Positions 43,142-52,589 of a DNA stretch of 64,000 bases are shown here, piece after piece; positions within the stretch are counted from its first letter, which is position 1, and every line of letters begins with the position of its first letter. The stretch covers positions 806,001 through 870,000 of the forward strand of contig NZ_AUFK01000009.1 in assembly GCF_000426465.1 (NCBI RefSeq), written 5' to 3'. The notes beneath the pieces were generated by a model. The model did not search any database. It worked only from the letters and a program-made list of their open reading frames with translations, and was not told the DNA's origin. A program made the translations under genes and the position numbers. The DNA is from Epilithonimonas caeni DSM 17710 (GTDB taxonomy: Bacteria > Bacteroidota > Bacteroidia > Flavobacteriales > Weeksellaceae).

Positions 43142-43951
43142 TTAAAGATTTGACATTAATCTTGTGGGTGCATAACCAAAATGTTTTTTGAATGCAAAAG
43201 AAAAATGCGACAGGTTTTCAAAACCGATTTCATAATAGACATCAACAGGTTTCTTATGTTTCTCGGCAAGTTCATAATGTGCCAATTCCAGACGTTTCTT
43301 GGTCAGCCATCTTTGCGGTGTAGAATTGAAAGCTTTATAAAAATCGCGTTTGAAAGTTGTCAAGCTGCGACCAGTCAAATATCCGAATTTCTCCAAAGAC
43401 ATATTGAACATAAAATTCTTTTCCATAAAACTTACCAAATCAATCTTTCCTGGTTCCTCAAAATTATTGAGTACAGCATCAATATTTTCGTCAATCGTTC
43501 TGAGAATATTAATCGCCTCATTGATTTTCAGCGAAGCAATATTTTCCGGGAAGTTATTCTGCATTTCAAAATAAGGAATCAACGAAGCTAAACAGCTTTC
43601 CAATAAAGGATGTTTCTCGAAACTGATGATTTTTTCTGTTGTAACTTTTGATTTTAATTGATCGTCATTATAGAATTCACGGAGTCTTTTTGATGACAGA
43701 TGCATTGCGACCGCTTTGTGAGGCAATCCATTTTTCGGATGATTGATGATAGTCGCCAATTGATTTCTGGGAATCAGAAAAGTACTTCCTGCGCCAAACA
43801 AAAAACTCTCGTCTGCCTGAATAATCTTCGTTTCGCCAGAAATCAGCCAAACCAGCAAATGGTCATCAAATGCCGCTTCGGTCTTGAACAACTTACCTTC
43901 GTAACAGGAAAGTTTGATTTCGGGGTTGATATAATTGACCTGATAATCCAT
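43142..43951 (-). CDS. AraC-family transcriptional regulator
   Basis: 269 residues. The C-terminus has two helix-turn-helix motifs (residues 165-265): SLEKFGYLTGRSLTTFKRDF and PVDVYYEIGFENLSHFSFAFKKHFG, typical AraC/XylS. The N-terminal half is a cupin-like ligand domain of unknown ligand. It lies 21 bp downstream of the SDR gene on the same strand and may regulate it or be co-expressed with it. Confidence 0.9.
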   Translation of the reverse strand: MDYQVNYINPEIKLSCYEGKLFKTEAAFDDHLLVWLISGETKIIQADESFLFGAGSTFLIPRNQLATIINHPKNGLPHKAVAMHLSSKRLREFYNDDQLKSKVTTEKIISFEKHPLLESCLASLIPYFEMQNNFPENIASLKINEAINILRTIDENIDAVLNNFEEPGKIDLVSFMEKNFMFNMSLEKFGYLTGRSLTTFKRDFYKAFNSTPQRWLTKKRLELAHYELAEKHKKPVDVYYEIGFENLSHFSFAFKKHFGYAPTRLMSNL

Positions 43952-43972
43952 ATTGTCACAAAGTTACAAATC

Positions 43973-44962
43973 TCAACTGAACGCAAATGCTATTCCTGTC
44001 ATTTCTTCACTTAGTTTCCACAATCTTTTTGCATGGGTTTCGTCCAAAGAATATGCTTTGATTCCACCGATAATTTTCACATCGGAACTCAACTCCGCAA
44101 CATCAACATTTTCACAATAGACTCCTCCCAAATCATTAAGCAAAGGACTTGTGGCGCACCAGACTGTGGTTGCAGCGCCTTGAGGAATGGTTTTCAGAGA
44201 AGCTTTAACTTCCGGTAATAAATTTCCTTCCGAGTCTACATAACCTAACTTTTGAAATAAGTCCAAAGGTGCTTCTCTCGATAATTCTGTTTCGCCGACT
44301 GCTCCCGGACATAGGGCATAACTTCTTACATTAAATTCTTTTGCCCGATTATCCAATTCCAATGAAAAAAGATTGACTGCAGTTTTAGATTGTCCATAAC
44401 CAAGCAGTGTTTCATATTCCCGATTGAGGAAATTCGGGTCTTCAAAATTGAAATCAGAGAATTGATGTCCGCCGGAAGATACATTCACTACTCTTGCGCC
44501 GTTTGCTTGCTTCAATGCAGGCCACAATCTTGCTGTCAACTGAAAATGAGCCAGGTAATTAACAGCCAATTGCGATTCGAAACCACGACTGTCTCTGCGA
44601 AGTGGGACCCACATAATCCCCGCATTATTGATCAATAAATGAAGCGGTCTTCCTGATTCCAGGAATTTTTCAGCAAACTTATCAATCGAATCAGTATTTG
44701 CTAAGTCCAATTCTTCCAGTTCTATATTAGGAATCCCGGCAAGATTTCTTTTTGCTTTCTCTGTATCTCTTGCGGGAACGACCACTGTTGCTCCGGCTTT
44801 TGATAAGGTTTTAACGGTTTCTAATCCAATCCCTGTGTTTCCTCCGGTCACAATTGCGATTTTTCCTACAAGATCAATCCCTTTGATGACTTCTTCTGTG
44901 GTTGATTTTGCATTAAAGCCAGAATTAATAGGCTTTTGTAATGCTCCTTGATAATTGTTCAT
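43973..44962 (-). CDS. short-chain dehydrogenase/reductase (retinol-dehydrogenase-like)
   Basis: 329 residues. TGGNTGIG nucleotide site near residues 39-46, NNAGIMW near 110-117, and the catalytic YGQSKTA near 184-190 with Ser in VVNVSSGG. Longer than a classical SDR, like the eukaryotic-type retinol dehydrogenase/WWOX-like group. Substrate unknown. It lies upstream of the AraC gene on the same strand. Confidence 0.85.
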   Translation of the reverse strand: MNNYQGALQKPINSGFNAKSTTEEVIKGIDLVGKIAIVTGGNTGIGLETVKTLSKAGATVVVPARDTEKAKRNLAGIPNIELEELDLANTDSIDKFAEKFLESGRPLHLLINNAGIMWVPLRRDSRGFESQLAVNYLAHFQLTARLWPALKQANGARVVNVSSGGHQFSDFNFEDPNFLNREYETLLGYGQSKTAVNLFSLELDNRAKEFNVRSYALCPGAVGETELSREAPLDLFQKLGYVDSEGNLLPEVKASLKTIPQGAATTVWCATSPLLNDLGGVYCENVDVAELSSDVKIIGGIKAYSLDETHAKRLWKLSEEMTGIAFAFS

Positions 44963-45162
44963 TGTTTAAATATTTTATTGAAGCAAAATTAGGAAGCAAA
45001 ACATTCATTAATTTTGTTTAAACGTCCGAATATACTTTGTTCAAAAGTCCTTTCTAAAATTAATTTCTAAATTTCTATAATTCATTGATTTTTATATTTA
45101 AAATTTTATTACTGAAAATCAATTAGTTAAATATAATTACAAAAAATATTTACTACTTTGTA

Positions 45163-45194
45163 TTGCATAATACCATTTCATTTATATATCTTTG
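45163..45194 (+). promoter_or_regulatory. promoter of the PadR/PspC operon
   Basis: TTG at 45163-45165, 21-bp spacer, TATCTTTG at 45187-45194: a good flavobacterial match, 82 bp before the padR start. It lies in the 313-bp gap 44963-45275, in which I see nothing else but AT-rich spacer. Confidence 0.6.
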
Positions 45195-45275
45195 CAATGT
45201 AAAGTTGAAGTAGTAGCTGGATGCTGGACGCAGATCCAAAAGACTTTAAGCTTTTAAACATTAAATCAAATTAAT

Positions 45276-45617
45276 ATGAATACCGAGAACACAAAGGCGC
45301 AAATGCGTAAAGGAATTCTGGAATTCTGTATTTTGAGTCTTATCCAACAACGCGAAATGTATGTTTCCGACCTGATAGAATCTCTCAAAAAAGGAAAACT
45401 GGATGTAGTGGAAGGAACTCTTTATCCTCTCCTTACTAGATTGAAAAACGGCGAATTCCTCGCTTACAGATGGGAAGAATCTACAAGCGGACCGCCAAGA
45501 AAGTATTATCAGATCACTGAAAAAGGAAGTCTCTTCTTAGCAGAATTACAAACAACCTGGCAGGAACTGACAGATTCTGTAAACCAAATCACATCAAACT
45601 CTCACTCTCAAAACTAA
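45276..45617 (+). CDS. PadR-family transcriptional regulator
   Basis: 113 residues. The winged helix (MRKGILEFCILSLIQQREMY, GTLYPLLTRLKNGEFL, SGPPRKYYQITEKG) matches the short PadR-like regulators that usually precede a PspC or other membrane-protein gene. Here a PspC-domain protein starts 4 bp later. It is expected to repress its own operon. Confidence 0.92.
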   Translation: MNTENTKAQMRKGILEFCILSLIQQREMYVSDLIESLKKGKLDVVEGTLYPLLTRLKNGEFLAYRWEESTSGPPRKYYQITEKGSLFLAELQTTWQELTDSVNQITSNSHSQN

Positions 45618-45621
45618 TATT

Positions 45622-47346
45622 ATGAACAAGACATTATCTATAGCACTCGCAGGGTTCTCTTTTATGATAGACGAACACGCTTATATAAAGCTTAGCGATT
45701 ATCTGAATGCCTTGAGAAATTCTCTAGACGCTTCAGAAGCAGACGAAGTAATGCACGACATTGAAATCCGAATGGTCGAGATTTTCAAAGAAACCCTTGC
45801 CAAAAGAGAAGTTATAAACGATTCTGATGTAGAAAAGGTAATTGCTCAAATTGGAACACCTGAGCAAATCGATGAACAGGAAGAAGCTTATTTCTCTGAA
45901 GGGAAACAAAATAAATCAAAATCCTCCACAGGCCATAGCTATAGCAGCAACTCCCAGAAACAGATGTTCCGTGACCCGGAAAGACAGAAAATTGCCGGAG
46001 TTTGTGCAGGTTTGGCTGCTTATTTCGGAATGGATATCACTTGGATGAGATTGATCTGGGTTGGTGCATTTCTGTTCCTTTGGGTAGCTCCAGGTTCATC
46101 ATTCTTAGTAGTGATTTTATATTTCATCCTTTGGGCAGTTTTACCAAAAGCCGAATCAGCTTCTGATTTTTTGAAGATGAAAGGAAAGCCTCTAAACTTC
46201 GACAACCTAAAGGAAGAATCCAGCAAAATAGTACAGTTTGCCAATGAGACAACTACAAGAGCAGGAGAGATATATAACGAGAATCGTCCAAAAGTTGGTT
46301 CTGTTGGAGATTCTTTTCTGAAAGTTCTGAAATATTGTCTAGCTGTTTTGCTTTCGTTGATGGCAGCAGGTTGTTTCATCGGATTGTTTGCAATGATGTT
46401 TGCTTACGGTTCAGACAAATTTGGAATGGATAATAATCTTGGCTTTTATCTGGAAGAAAATAATCTTGGTTATCTATTGCTTGCAATTGCAGCCCTACCA
46501 ACCATTATTTTCGGAGTAGCATTCTTGTTATTAGCAATCAAGCTATTCTCTCCAAAGACGAAATTCAACTATGTTGGGCCTGTTCTTGGAACATTGGGAA
46601 TCATCTGGATCATTTTGATCGGAATCCTGGCTGCAAGTGCATCAAGTTTCAATTTCCGATACAGCGGAGAAAATGAAGACTATGAAAATATCTCAATCTC
46701 GGCTCCAAATGACACCATCTATCTTGACAGCAAGAAAGTAGCAATTCCTGAAAATTTCAAAGCTTACTTTGGCAGAATATACTCTGATAAGGCGACTATC
46801 TATAAGAAAGACTGGCCAAGTGTAGAAATCACAAGAAAAGATGATATCAAAACACCTTATATCATCATTAAAAAAGAAGCAGACGGCTACAACCAGCCCC
46901 TTAAGATGAAAGTTCCTGTGGAAATACGAGGTAACAGAATTTTCCTTCCCAACTATTTCGAATATCCTTATGAATACAGATTCAGAGATTACAGATTGGA
47001 TTATGAACTGGTAATTCCGTCCAGAATGAAAGTAATCAACGAAAAGGAATATGAAGTTAGCACCCGTGGAGATGATGGACAAGATGAAGATGACCACGAA
47101 AATGACAACTATAACAATAATGGGATCACGGTTGAGAAAAACAAGATCAATATCAACGGTACAACTATCGAGTACAACTCAGAAGAAAGCGACAGCGTGA
47201 AGATCAATGGAAAAAATTATTCTAAAGATTCCGCGGATGTTGTTCTGGAAAGAATGAAATTGGATGAGCAGGTTAAGAAAAGTATTGAAGACCTAAACAT
47301 CAATATCAAAGATGGAAAGAAAGAAATTTCTATCAAAACTAAATAA
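45622..47346 (+). CDS. PspC-domain membrane protein
   Basis: 574 residues. The N-terminal 95 residues form a helical segment (DEVMHDIEIRMVEIFKE), like the HAAS-type domain often linked to PadR operons. PspC (RDPERQKIAGVCAGLAAYFG, then a membrane helix) is at about 117-182. Three more helices follow to about residue 345, and the C-terminal 225 residues are an extracytoplasmic, Asp/Asn-rich beta domain. The PadR pairing points to envelope-stress signalling; mechanism unknown. Confidence 0.85.
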   Translation: MNKTLSIALAGFSFMIDEHAYIKLSDYLNALRNSLDASEADEVMHDIEIRMVEIFKETLAKREVINDSDVEKVIAQIGTPEQIDEQEEAYFSEGKQNKSKSSTGHSYSSNSQKQMFRDPERQKIAGVCAGLAAYFGMDITWMRLIWVGAFLFLWVAPGSSFLVVILYFILWAVLPKAESASDFLKMKGKPLNFDNLKEESSKIVQFANETTTRAGEIYNENRPKVGSVGDSFLKVLKYCLAVLLSLMAAGCFIGLFAMMFAYGSDKFGMDNNLGFYLEENNLGYLLLAIAALPTIIFGVAFLLLAIKLFSPKTKFNYVGPVLGTLGIIWIILIGILAASASSFNFRYSGENEDYENISISAPNDTIYLDSKKVAIPENFKAYFGRIYSDKATIYKKDWPSVEITRKDDIKTPYIIIKKEADGYNQPLKMKVPVEIRGNRIFLPNYFEYPYEYRFRDYRLDYELVIPSRMKVINEKEYEVSTRGDDGQDEDDHENDNYNNNGITVEKNKININGTTIEYNSEESDSVKINGKNYSKDSADVVLERMKLDEQVKKSIEDLNINIKDGKKEISIKTK

Positions 47347-47439
47347 ATTGAGAGTGGATTAGTTGAAAAGCGGGTCAAAGATTTTCGAATCTCCGCTTTT
47401 CTCCTAGTTCATTAAAACCATCGAATCACAAAATTTAAT

Positions 47440-48357
47440 ATGAGACTCTTTACTTTTTTACTTTTGATAATTGGTTATTTACCAACTTCTGCTCAACATA
47501 ACGATAGTAAACTCGTATCTGTTGAAGGCAAAAAAATGTCCTACAAAACTTTCAATCTTGAAAACAGAAAAGATGGAGAACCTATTTTAGTGTTCGAAGC
47601 CGGATTAGGAGGTGGTACCTTCGACCCGATCCTCCGGTATCTGCCGGCTAACATTGGAGGAATAGAATATGAAAGAACTGGAGTTGGAAATTCTGATGCT
47701 GACCCAAAGATTCTCTCAGATTCCCAACTTGTAGAAAGATTACATAGTATGTTGCAAACGCTCAACATAAAACCTCCATATCTACTTGTTGGACATTCTA
47801 TTGGCGGACCTTATATCAGGCTATTTGCCGCAAAGTTCCCAGACGAGGTCTCCGGACTGGTTTTCTCGGACCCGACAGATTTTATGTTAACAAAAGAGGA
47901 AGATGAAAGGGCAAGGATAAAATCTGAAAGCAAAACCGGATATCAGGAAATTTTTACCATCATAATAAAATCGCTGTCACAGAATAAAAATGTCAGCCAG
48001 GGAACCAGAAATGATGCTATAAGAGCATTAAACTCAAATTCCAAGGGTTTTTTTATCGAATATACAGATCTGCCAGCGCTGAACAAGGATATTGCCACAA
48101 CAGTTATAATTTCGTACAACAAATATATTGAAACTCCGGATGAAGAGTTGAACAAAAATCTAAATCTGGGAATCAATTTTAAAGCTTGGTGGAAAGAATA
48201 TGACAATCTCAGAATACAGCATTTTTCTGACCTGATCAAAGACAATGACAACAGCAAAATCATTCTGCTACCAAAATATTCTCATGGTATACATTATCAA
48301 AACCCAGAATTAGTAGCAAAACTTATCGTGGAGAATTATAAAAGTTATGTTAAATAA
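47440..48357 (+). CDS. secreted alpha/beta hydrolase
   Basis: 305 residues. A signal peptide (cut near TSAQ, residue 19) is followed by an alpha/beta hydrolase domain: oxyanion EAGLGGGTFDP, nucleophile elbow GHSIGG (Ser116 or so), and a His near the C-terminus (YSHGIHYQNP). Esterase/lipase-like activity in the periplasm is expected, substrate unknown. The GLPGLI gene overlaps its 3' end or follows within 13 bp. Confidence 0.82.
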   Translation: MRLFTFLLLIIGYLPTSAQHNDSKLVSVEGKKMSYKTFNLENRKDGEPILVFEAGLGGGTFDPILRYLPANIGGIEYERTGVGNSDADPKILSDSQLVERLHSMLQTLNIKPPYLLVGHSIGGPYIRLFAAKFPDEVSGLVFSDPTDFMLTKEEDERARIKSESKTGYQEIFTIIIKSLSQNKNVSQGTRNDAIRALNSNSKGFFIEYTDLPALNKDIATTVIISYNKYIETPDEELNKNLNLGINFKAWWKEYDNLRIQHFSDLIKDNDNSKIILLPKYSHGIHYQNPELVAKLIVENYKSYVK

Positions 48358-48370
48358 AATCTATATCACT

Positions 48371-49204
48371 ATGAAACTCTATACTTTTTTATTTTTGATA
48401 TTCCTCACCACTCTATCAAAAGCACAAACGCATCGTTTTATTTACGAATACAAATTCAAGCCGGATTCTTCTTCTACTAATTATAGAAATGTGAATATGG
48501 CTCTTGATATCAATCCGAAAGATGTAAAATTCTATAACTATGAAAACATCATCAATGATTCTCTGAACAAAAAAGGAGGCAACAATCATAGCGCATCTCC
48601 AGACATTCCAACCTTAAGAAGACTTAAAAATTCCTACCAGAATACCAATTACGAGATGATGATGGATTATTTCTCTTACAACACCGAAGACAAAATGGAT
48701 TGGAAACTGGAGAAAGAAACCAAAACTTCCGGACAATACACACTTCAAAAAGCGACAACAGATTTTGGAGGAAGACATTGGACGGCTTGGTTTTGCAAAG
48801 ACATCAACATTTCCGAAGGTCCTTACAAATTCCGAGGATTACCTGGTTTGATATTCGAATTGAATGATAGTAAAGAAAACTTTTTCTTCAAATTGGCAAA
48901 AAGTCAAAAACTGGAAAAGACTTATGACACATCGGACTTTCTTGAAAGCTTTGCAGGAAAAAAACCAGTTTCGGTGTCCATTGCCAATATGCACAAAATG
49001 ATGCTTCAGTTCTACAATGACCCAACAAAAGAGATGAGACAAAAATTTGATGATGTGCCTCCTGGAACTTTCCAAGTCGGAGGAACGAAAATTACAAGCA
49101 AAGAACAGTTCAAAGATGCCGCGAAAGTTATACAGAATTTCATTGCCAAGAATAACAATCCTATGGATTTGAAAAATGCTGTGGTATATCCTGTAATAAA
49201 TTGA
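48371..49204 (+). CDS. GLPGLI-family secreted protein
   Basis: 277 residues from ATG 48371, giving signal peptide MKLYTFLFLIFLTTLSKAQ; an earlier ATG at 48347 would add 8 residues before the signal. The family signature RGLPGLIFEL is present about residue 158. GLPGLI proteins are periplasmic/secreted and restricted to Bacteroidota; role unknown. It directly follows the secreted hydrolase, so the two may act together on the same substrate or partner. Confidence 0.85.
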   Translation: MKLYTFLFLIFLTTLSKAQTHRFIYEYKFKPDSSSTNYRNVNMALDINPKDVKFYNYENIINDSLNKKGGNNHSASPDIPTLRRLKNSYQNTNYEMMMDYFSYNTEDKMDWKLEKETKTSGQYTLQKATTDFGGRHWTAWFCKDINISEGPYKFRGLPGLIFELNDSKENFFFKLAKSQKLEKTYDTSDFLESFAGKKPVSVSIANMHKMMLQFYNDPTKEMRQKFDDVPPGTFQVGGTKITSKEQFKDAAKVIQNFIAKNNNPMDLKNAVVYPVIN

Positions 49205-49301
49205 TAATTTAATAAAATTTTAACGATTTAATTAAAAAAGAAACAAAATTATTATTAAATTTGTTTGAGAAATAAACTTCTAATCAAAAAGCAACCAAAA
49301 A

Positions 49302-49364
49302 ATGATTCAATTAGTACTAGAAATCGCGATCAAAATCGTAGATTTCATCAGCAACCTGTTTTGA
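49302..49364 (+). CDS. possible 20-residue amphipathic peptide
   Basis: ATG 49302, stop TGA 49362-49364; the translation MIQLVLEIAIKIVDFISNLF alternates hydrophobic with Glu/Lys/Asp and would form an amphipathic helix like phenol-soluble modulins or type I toxin peptides. It stands in the 246-bp gap between the GLPGLI and plsC-like genes, with TAAATTTG (a -7 box) 39 bp upstream. There is no other proof of translation. Confidence 0.35.
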   Translation: MIQLVLEIAIKIVDFISNLF

Positions 49365-49450
49365 TACATAAAGAATACTTAGATATTTCTTAAGAATGAA
49401 CATATTTTGTAAATTTGTAAAGTATGACCGTTATGGTTATACTTTTTTTT

Positions 49451-50026
49451 ATGAAAAAAATATTAGCTAAAATCATTCTTAAAATCATTGGATGGAAAGT
49501 TGTTCTTCAGGGCGATGTCAACAATCTGGACAGATGTATTCTTGTTGTTGCACCACACACGGACAACAGCGAATATATCCTCGGTAACCTTGCATATTGG
49601 GCATTGGGAAAAAAACTTAAAATCATTATTAAAGATGCACATACGAAAAATCCTTTCTATGGCTGGATTGTAAAAAGCATCGGCGGCATCGGGATTGATC
49701 GTTCTCAAAAAAATAACCTTGTGAATTTTGTGGCCAATGAATTCAAGAAAGATGATTTCAGCCTGGTAATAACACCAGAAGGAACAAGGAGTTGGGTTCC
49801 GAAGTGGAGAAAAGGCTTTTATAATATGGCTCTGGCTGCAAAAGTCCCTATCGTTTTAGCAGGAGGAGATTACAAAAGGAAGACCATCAATCTTGGCTAT
49901 AAAATTCCTTATGAAAAATTGGAGACCCATACTTTTGAGGAGATCATGGAAGAAATCCAGAACTTTTATATCGAACATGATATCACTCCAAAACATCCTG
50001 AAAATTGGAATCCTCAGATTTATTAA
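49451..50026 (+). CDS. PlsC-like lysophospholipid acyltransferase
   Basis: 191 residues from ATG 49451 (MKKILAKIILKIIGWK). A -7 box at 49410-49417 would make the ATG at 49424 leaderless, so the later ATG is preferred. Acyltransferase motif I (normally HX4D) reads HTDNSE, His36 with Glu41 at the acidic position, and motif III is TPEGTRS (E110). Family members transfer an acyl chain to lysophosphatidate. Short form typical of Bacteroidota. Confidence 0.8.
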   Translation: MKKILAKIILKIIGWKVVLQGDVNNLDRCILVVAPHTDNSEYILGNLAYWALGKKLKIIIKDAHTKNPFYGWIVKSIGGIGIDRSQKNNLVNFVANEFKKDDFSLVITPEGTRSWVPKWRKGFYNMALAAKVPIVLAGGDYKRKTINLGYKIPYEKLETHTFEEIMEEIQNFYIEHDITPKHPENWNPQIY

Positions 50027-50094
50027 TCCAAGATTTGAAATCCTGAGTTTAAGTTCAAAATTAGGAACAGTTAACTTAAACCCAAAACTAAGAA

Positions 50095-50526
50095 ATGGAC
50101 GAAGCAAAAAAAATAGAAATACTTGACCGCCTAAACAAAGCCAGCAAGAACACTTTGGGAGAAACCCTGGAAATCGTTTATACTGATGTTTCCGATGATC
50201 ATCTTACAGCTACAATGCCCGTGAACTCCAGGGTACATCAACCTTACGGGATTTTGCATGGAGGAGCAAGTTGTGTTTTGGCAGAGACTTTGGGTTCTTG
50301 CCTTTCTCTCATTAATCTGGACACTTCAAAATCTGTTCCTGTCGGGACGAATATTAACAGTAATCATCTGAGAGCAAAACGAGATGGTATAGTTACCGGA
50401 ACTGCGACTTTTATCAGAAAAGGCAATACGATGCACGTTTCTCAAATCGAGATCAGAGATGAGAAAGGTCATCTAATCAATCACACAACTATGACGAATA
50501 ACATTGTTCCTGTCGGGAAAGTTTAA
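50095..50526 (+). CDS. hotdog-fold thioesterase (possible DHNA-CoA thioesterase, MenI-like)
   Basis: 143 residues, one hotdog domain of the PaaI group: HGGASCVLAETLGS on the helix with Glu as likely catalytic residue, VPVGTNINSNHL and GIVTGTATFIRKG after it. An isochorismate-synthase-like gene begins 11 bp later. DHNA-CoA hydrolysis in menaquinone synthesis is therefore the likely role, inferred from context and family resemblance. Confidence 0.85.
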   Translation: MDEAKKIEILDRLNKASKNTLGETLEIVYTDVSDDHLTATMPVNSRVHQPYGILHGGASCVLAETLGSCLSLINLDTSKSVPVGTNINSNHLRAKRDGIVTGTATFIRKGNTMHVSQIEIRDEKGHLINHTTMTNNIVPVGKV

Positions 50527-50537
50527 TATTTTTGTTA

Positions 50538-51515
50538 ATGCTCATTTTCAAATTACCCGATAACGACAAATTTTTCTCTGTTGATAATGCTTCCGGCATC
50601 AACGTTTCTTTTGTAAGTTTTGACACAAAGACCATTCTGGATTTCAAAGGAAATATCAAGGAAATATCTAGAAATGACATTGAAATTCTGAATGTTTCGC
50701 CAAAAAGTAAAAGTCCTTTCATCGAAACAGCAAAAGAAACACTTGAATCTTATGCTTTGAAAATCTCACAGGCCAAGGACTTCATTGAGAAAAATGAGCT
50801 CAAAAAACTGGTGCTCTCCAGACGAAAACTTCTGATGTACCTTGACATCGATGCTCAGAAAAAGTTATCGATGACAAAGAGTTTTCTGAAATTTTGTGAA
50901 AGCTATCCTTCCGCGTTTTGCTATTTATTTGAGAAGAACGGAGAAATCTGGATGGGAGGTTTTTCAGAAGTATTGGGAAAATTCGATAAAAGAAATAATT
51001 CCTTCGAGACCATGAGTGTTGCAGGAACTGTTCCTGTAGAAGAAAACTGGACTGATAAAGAAATTGAGGAACAGAAAGCAGTCACAGATTATATACAGTC
51101 TATTCTGAAAAAATTCTCGTCTGATCTGAAAGTATCATCTACAAAAGATATGATATCTGGAAATATCAAGCATCTTAAAACAGATTTTTCCGCAGAGATA
51201 AGCCCGGAAAGTTTGGATAAAATCATTTCCGAATTACACCCAACTCCGGCTGTTTGCGGCTTTCCAAAGGAACTCTGCGCACAAGGGATAAAAAGTATCG
51301 AACATTTTAACCGCGAATTTTATGCTGGATATATCAAAGTTGAAACCGAGGATCTCATCTATTATTTCGTAAATCTTCGTTGTGCGAGTTTCTTTAAAAA
51401 TTATGCATTTCTGTTTGTTGGTGGAGGAATTACTTTGAAAAGCGACCCCCACAAAGAATGGGATGAAACAGAACTGAAATCCCTTGCGATTCAAAACAAC
51501 CTTGTTTTCGAATAA
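50538..51515 (+). CDS. menF: chorismate-binding enzyme, likely isochorismate synthase
   Basis: 325 residues from ATG 50538; an in-frame TTG six bases earlier is unlikely. The chorismate-binding block is at the C-terminal two thirds: MSVAGTVPVEENW, LHPTPAVCGFPKE, EREFYAGY-like EHFNREFYAGYI, and GGGITLKSDPHKEWDETE. It is shorter than E. coli MenF because the N-terminal region is reduced, as in other Bacteroidota. It would convert chorismate to isochorismate for menaquinone. Symbol inferred from the upstream thioesterase and the family. Confidence 0.82.
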   Translation: MLIFKLPDNDKFFSVDNASGINVSFVSFDTKTILDFKGNIKEISRNDIEILNVSPKSKSPFIETAKETLESYALKISQAKDFIEKNELKKLVLSRRKLLMYLDIDAQKKLSMTKSFLKFCESYPSAFCYLFEKNGEIWMGGFSEVLGKFDKRNNSFETMSVAGTVPVEENWTDKEIEEQKAVTDYIQSILKKFSSDLKVSSTKDMISGNIKHLKTDFSAEISPESLDKIISELHPTPAVCGFPKELCAQGIKSIEHFNREFYAGYIKVETEDLIYYFVNLRCASFFKNYAFLFVGGGITLKSDPHKEWDETELKSLAIQNNLVFE

Positions 51516-51607
51516 TCAATATTAAATCAAATTTTATAATTAAATAATATTATTTAAACCTAATTCATACAAAAAGTTAGGAATTAATATTAATTTATTA
51601 ATTTTAC

Positions 51608-51949
51608 ATGAAACTGAGAAATATGAATCAGCTTCTAAAATTGATTTTAACAGGCATTTTGATTCTATGCTTTTTAAGCATGCCCTATCTCTTCTATAGG
51701 CTTTCCGGGTATTTGCTATTCGTTGGATTTGGCTGGCTGGCTTATGATGCCTTCAATAAAAGAAATCAGACAGATGTCAAAATATTTGCAACATTAGCTA
51801 TCATTTACAATCCCTTCTTCTCAATTCCATTCCCAAATTTTTTATGGCTAATTATCAATACCATTGTAATCATAGGAATGATCCTGAATATTCTGTTTGC
51901 GGAAGAAAATCCTTACGACAATAATTTCACAAAAAAAGATGACCTATAG
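51608..51949 (+). CDS. small polytopic membrane protein (DUF6804-like)
   Basis: 113 residues with three or four hydrophobic segments and a central LAIIYNPFFSIPF block, resembling DUF6804. Function unknown. A bidirectional hairpin overlaps its stop. Confidence 0.6.
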   Translation: MKLRNMNQLLKLILTGILILCFLSMPYLFYRLSGYLLFVGFGWLAYDAFNKRNQTDVKIFATLAIIYNPFFSIPFPNFLWLIINTIVIIGMILNILFAEENPYDNNFTKKDDL

Positions 51950-51959
51950 GACCATCTTT
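51935..51959. terminator. terminator overlapping the DUF6804-like stop
   Basis: AAAGATG / CATCTTT with an inner CCTATAGG; it lies between convergent genes. Confidence 0.6.
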
Positions 51960-51966
51960 AATTTTT

Positions 51967-52539
51967 CTACAAACCGACCTGTATCGTGAAGGCAGAATTG
52001 ACCCTTACTTTCATTTGTGTCTCGGCGATCTCGGTTCCTGTTACTTTTAAATATAAAGAATGATTTGAAGATTTCAAATAATCCATTAATTCTACATCAG
52101 CAATCGGAGTGAAGTTAAGCGAAGTCTCGCTCGTATTATTTTCAACAGTTGCAATTTCTTTATCCGAAAGATCAGGAGCTTTGATCAATAACTTTGCACT
52201 TAAAACTTTGTTTAGCTTAATGGAATCAGCATTCGAAGAAGAAAGAAAATCTATACTAAAACTTGACAATTTTGCAGATTTCAAATTATTTATAGATAAT
52301 GCAGGGAATTCCTCCTTGATCTTGGCCTCAACATCCAAATTGAGAGGCATATCCGGAAATACTACTTCTTCCATTGAAACTGCAAAAGGAATTTCAATCT
52401 CAGTATTTGTATTGATAGATAATGGAACAGGAACAGTTATATCCTCAACCGCATCTTCTGTTTTACTACAGCTACTCACACCAATGACTGCTATAACGAT
52501 AAAGAAAACCGTTGTTAAATTCAAAATTGTCTTTTTCAT
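51967..52539 (-). CDS. lipoprotein of unknown function
   Basis: 190 residues. Lipobox VSSC (Cys about residue 24) after a hydrophobic signal. The mature part is beta-rich with Ser/Asn and no recognisable motif. It lies between the nucleoside permease gene and the convergent DUF6804-like gene; about 50 bp separate it from the permease. Confidence 0.75.
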   Translation of the reverse strand: MKKTILNLTTVFFIVIAVIGVSSCSKTEDAVEDITVPVPLSINTNTEIEIPFAVSMEEVVFPDMPLNLDVEAKIKEEFPALSINNLKSAKLSSFSIDFLSSSNADSIKLNKVLSAKLLIKAPDLSDKEIATVENNTSETSLNFTPIADVELMDYLKSSNHSLYLKVTGTEIAETQMKVRVNSAFTIQVGL

Positions 52540-52589
52540 AATTGCTTTTTCATGCTTATTTTTAATGACATAAAAGTCTCAAAATTTGA

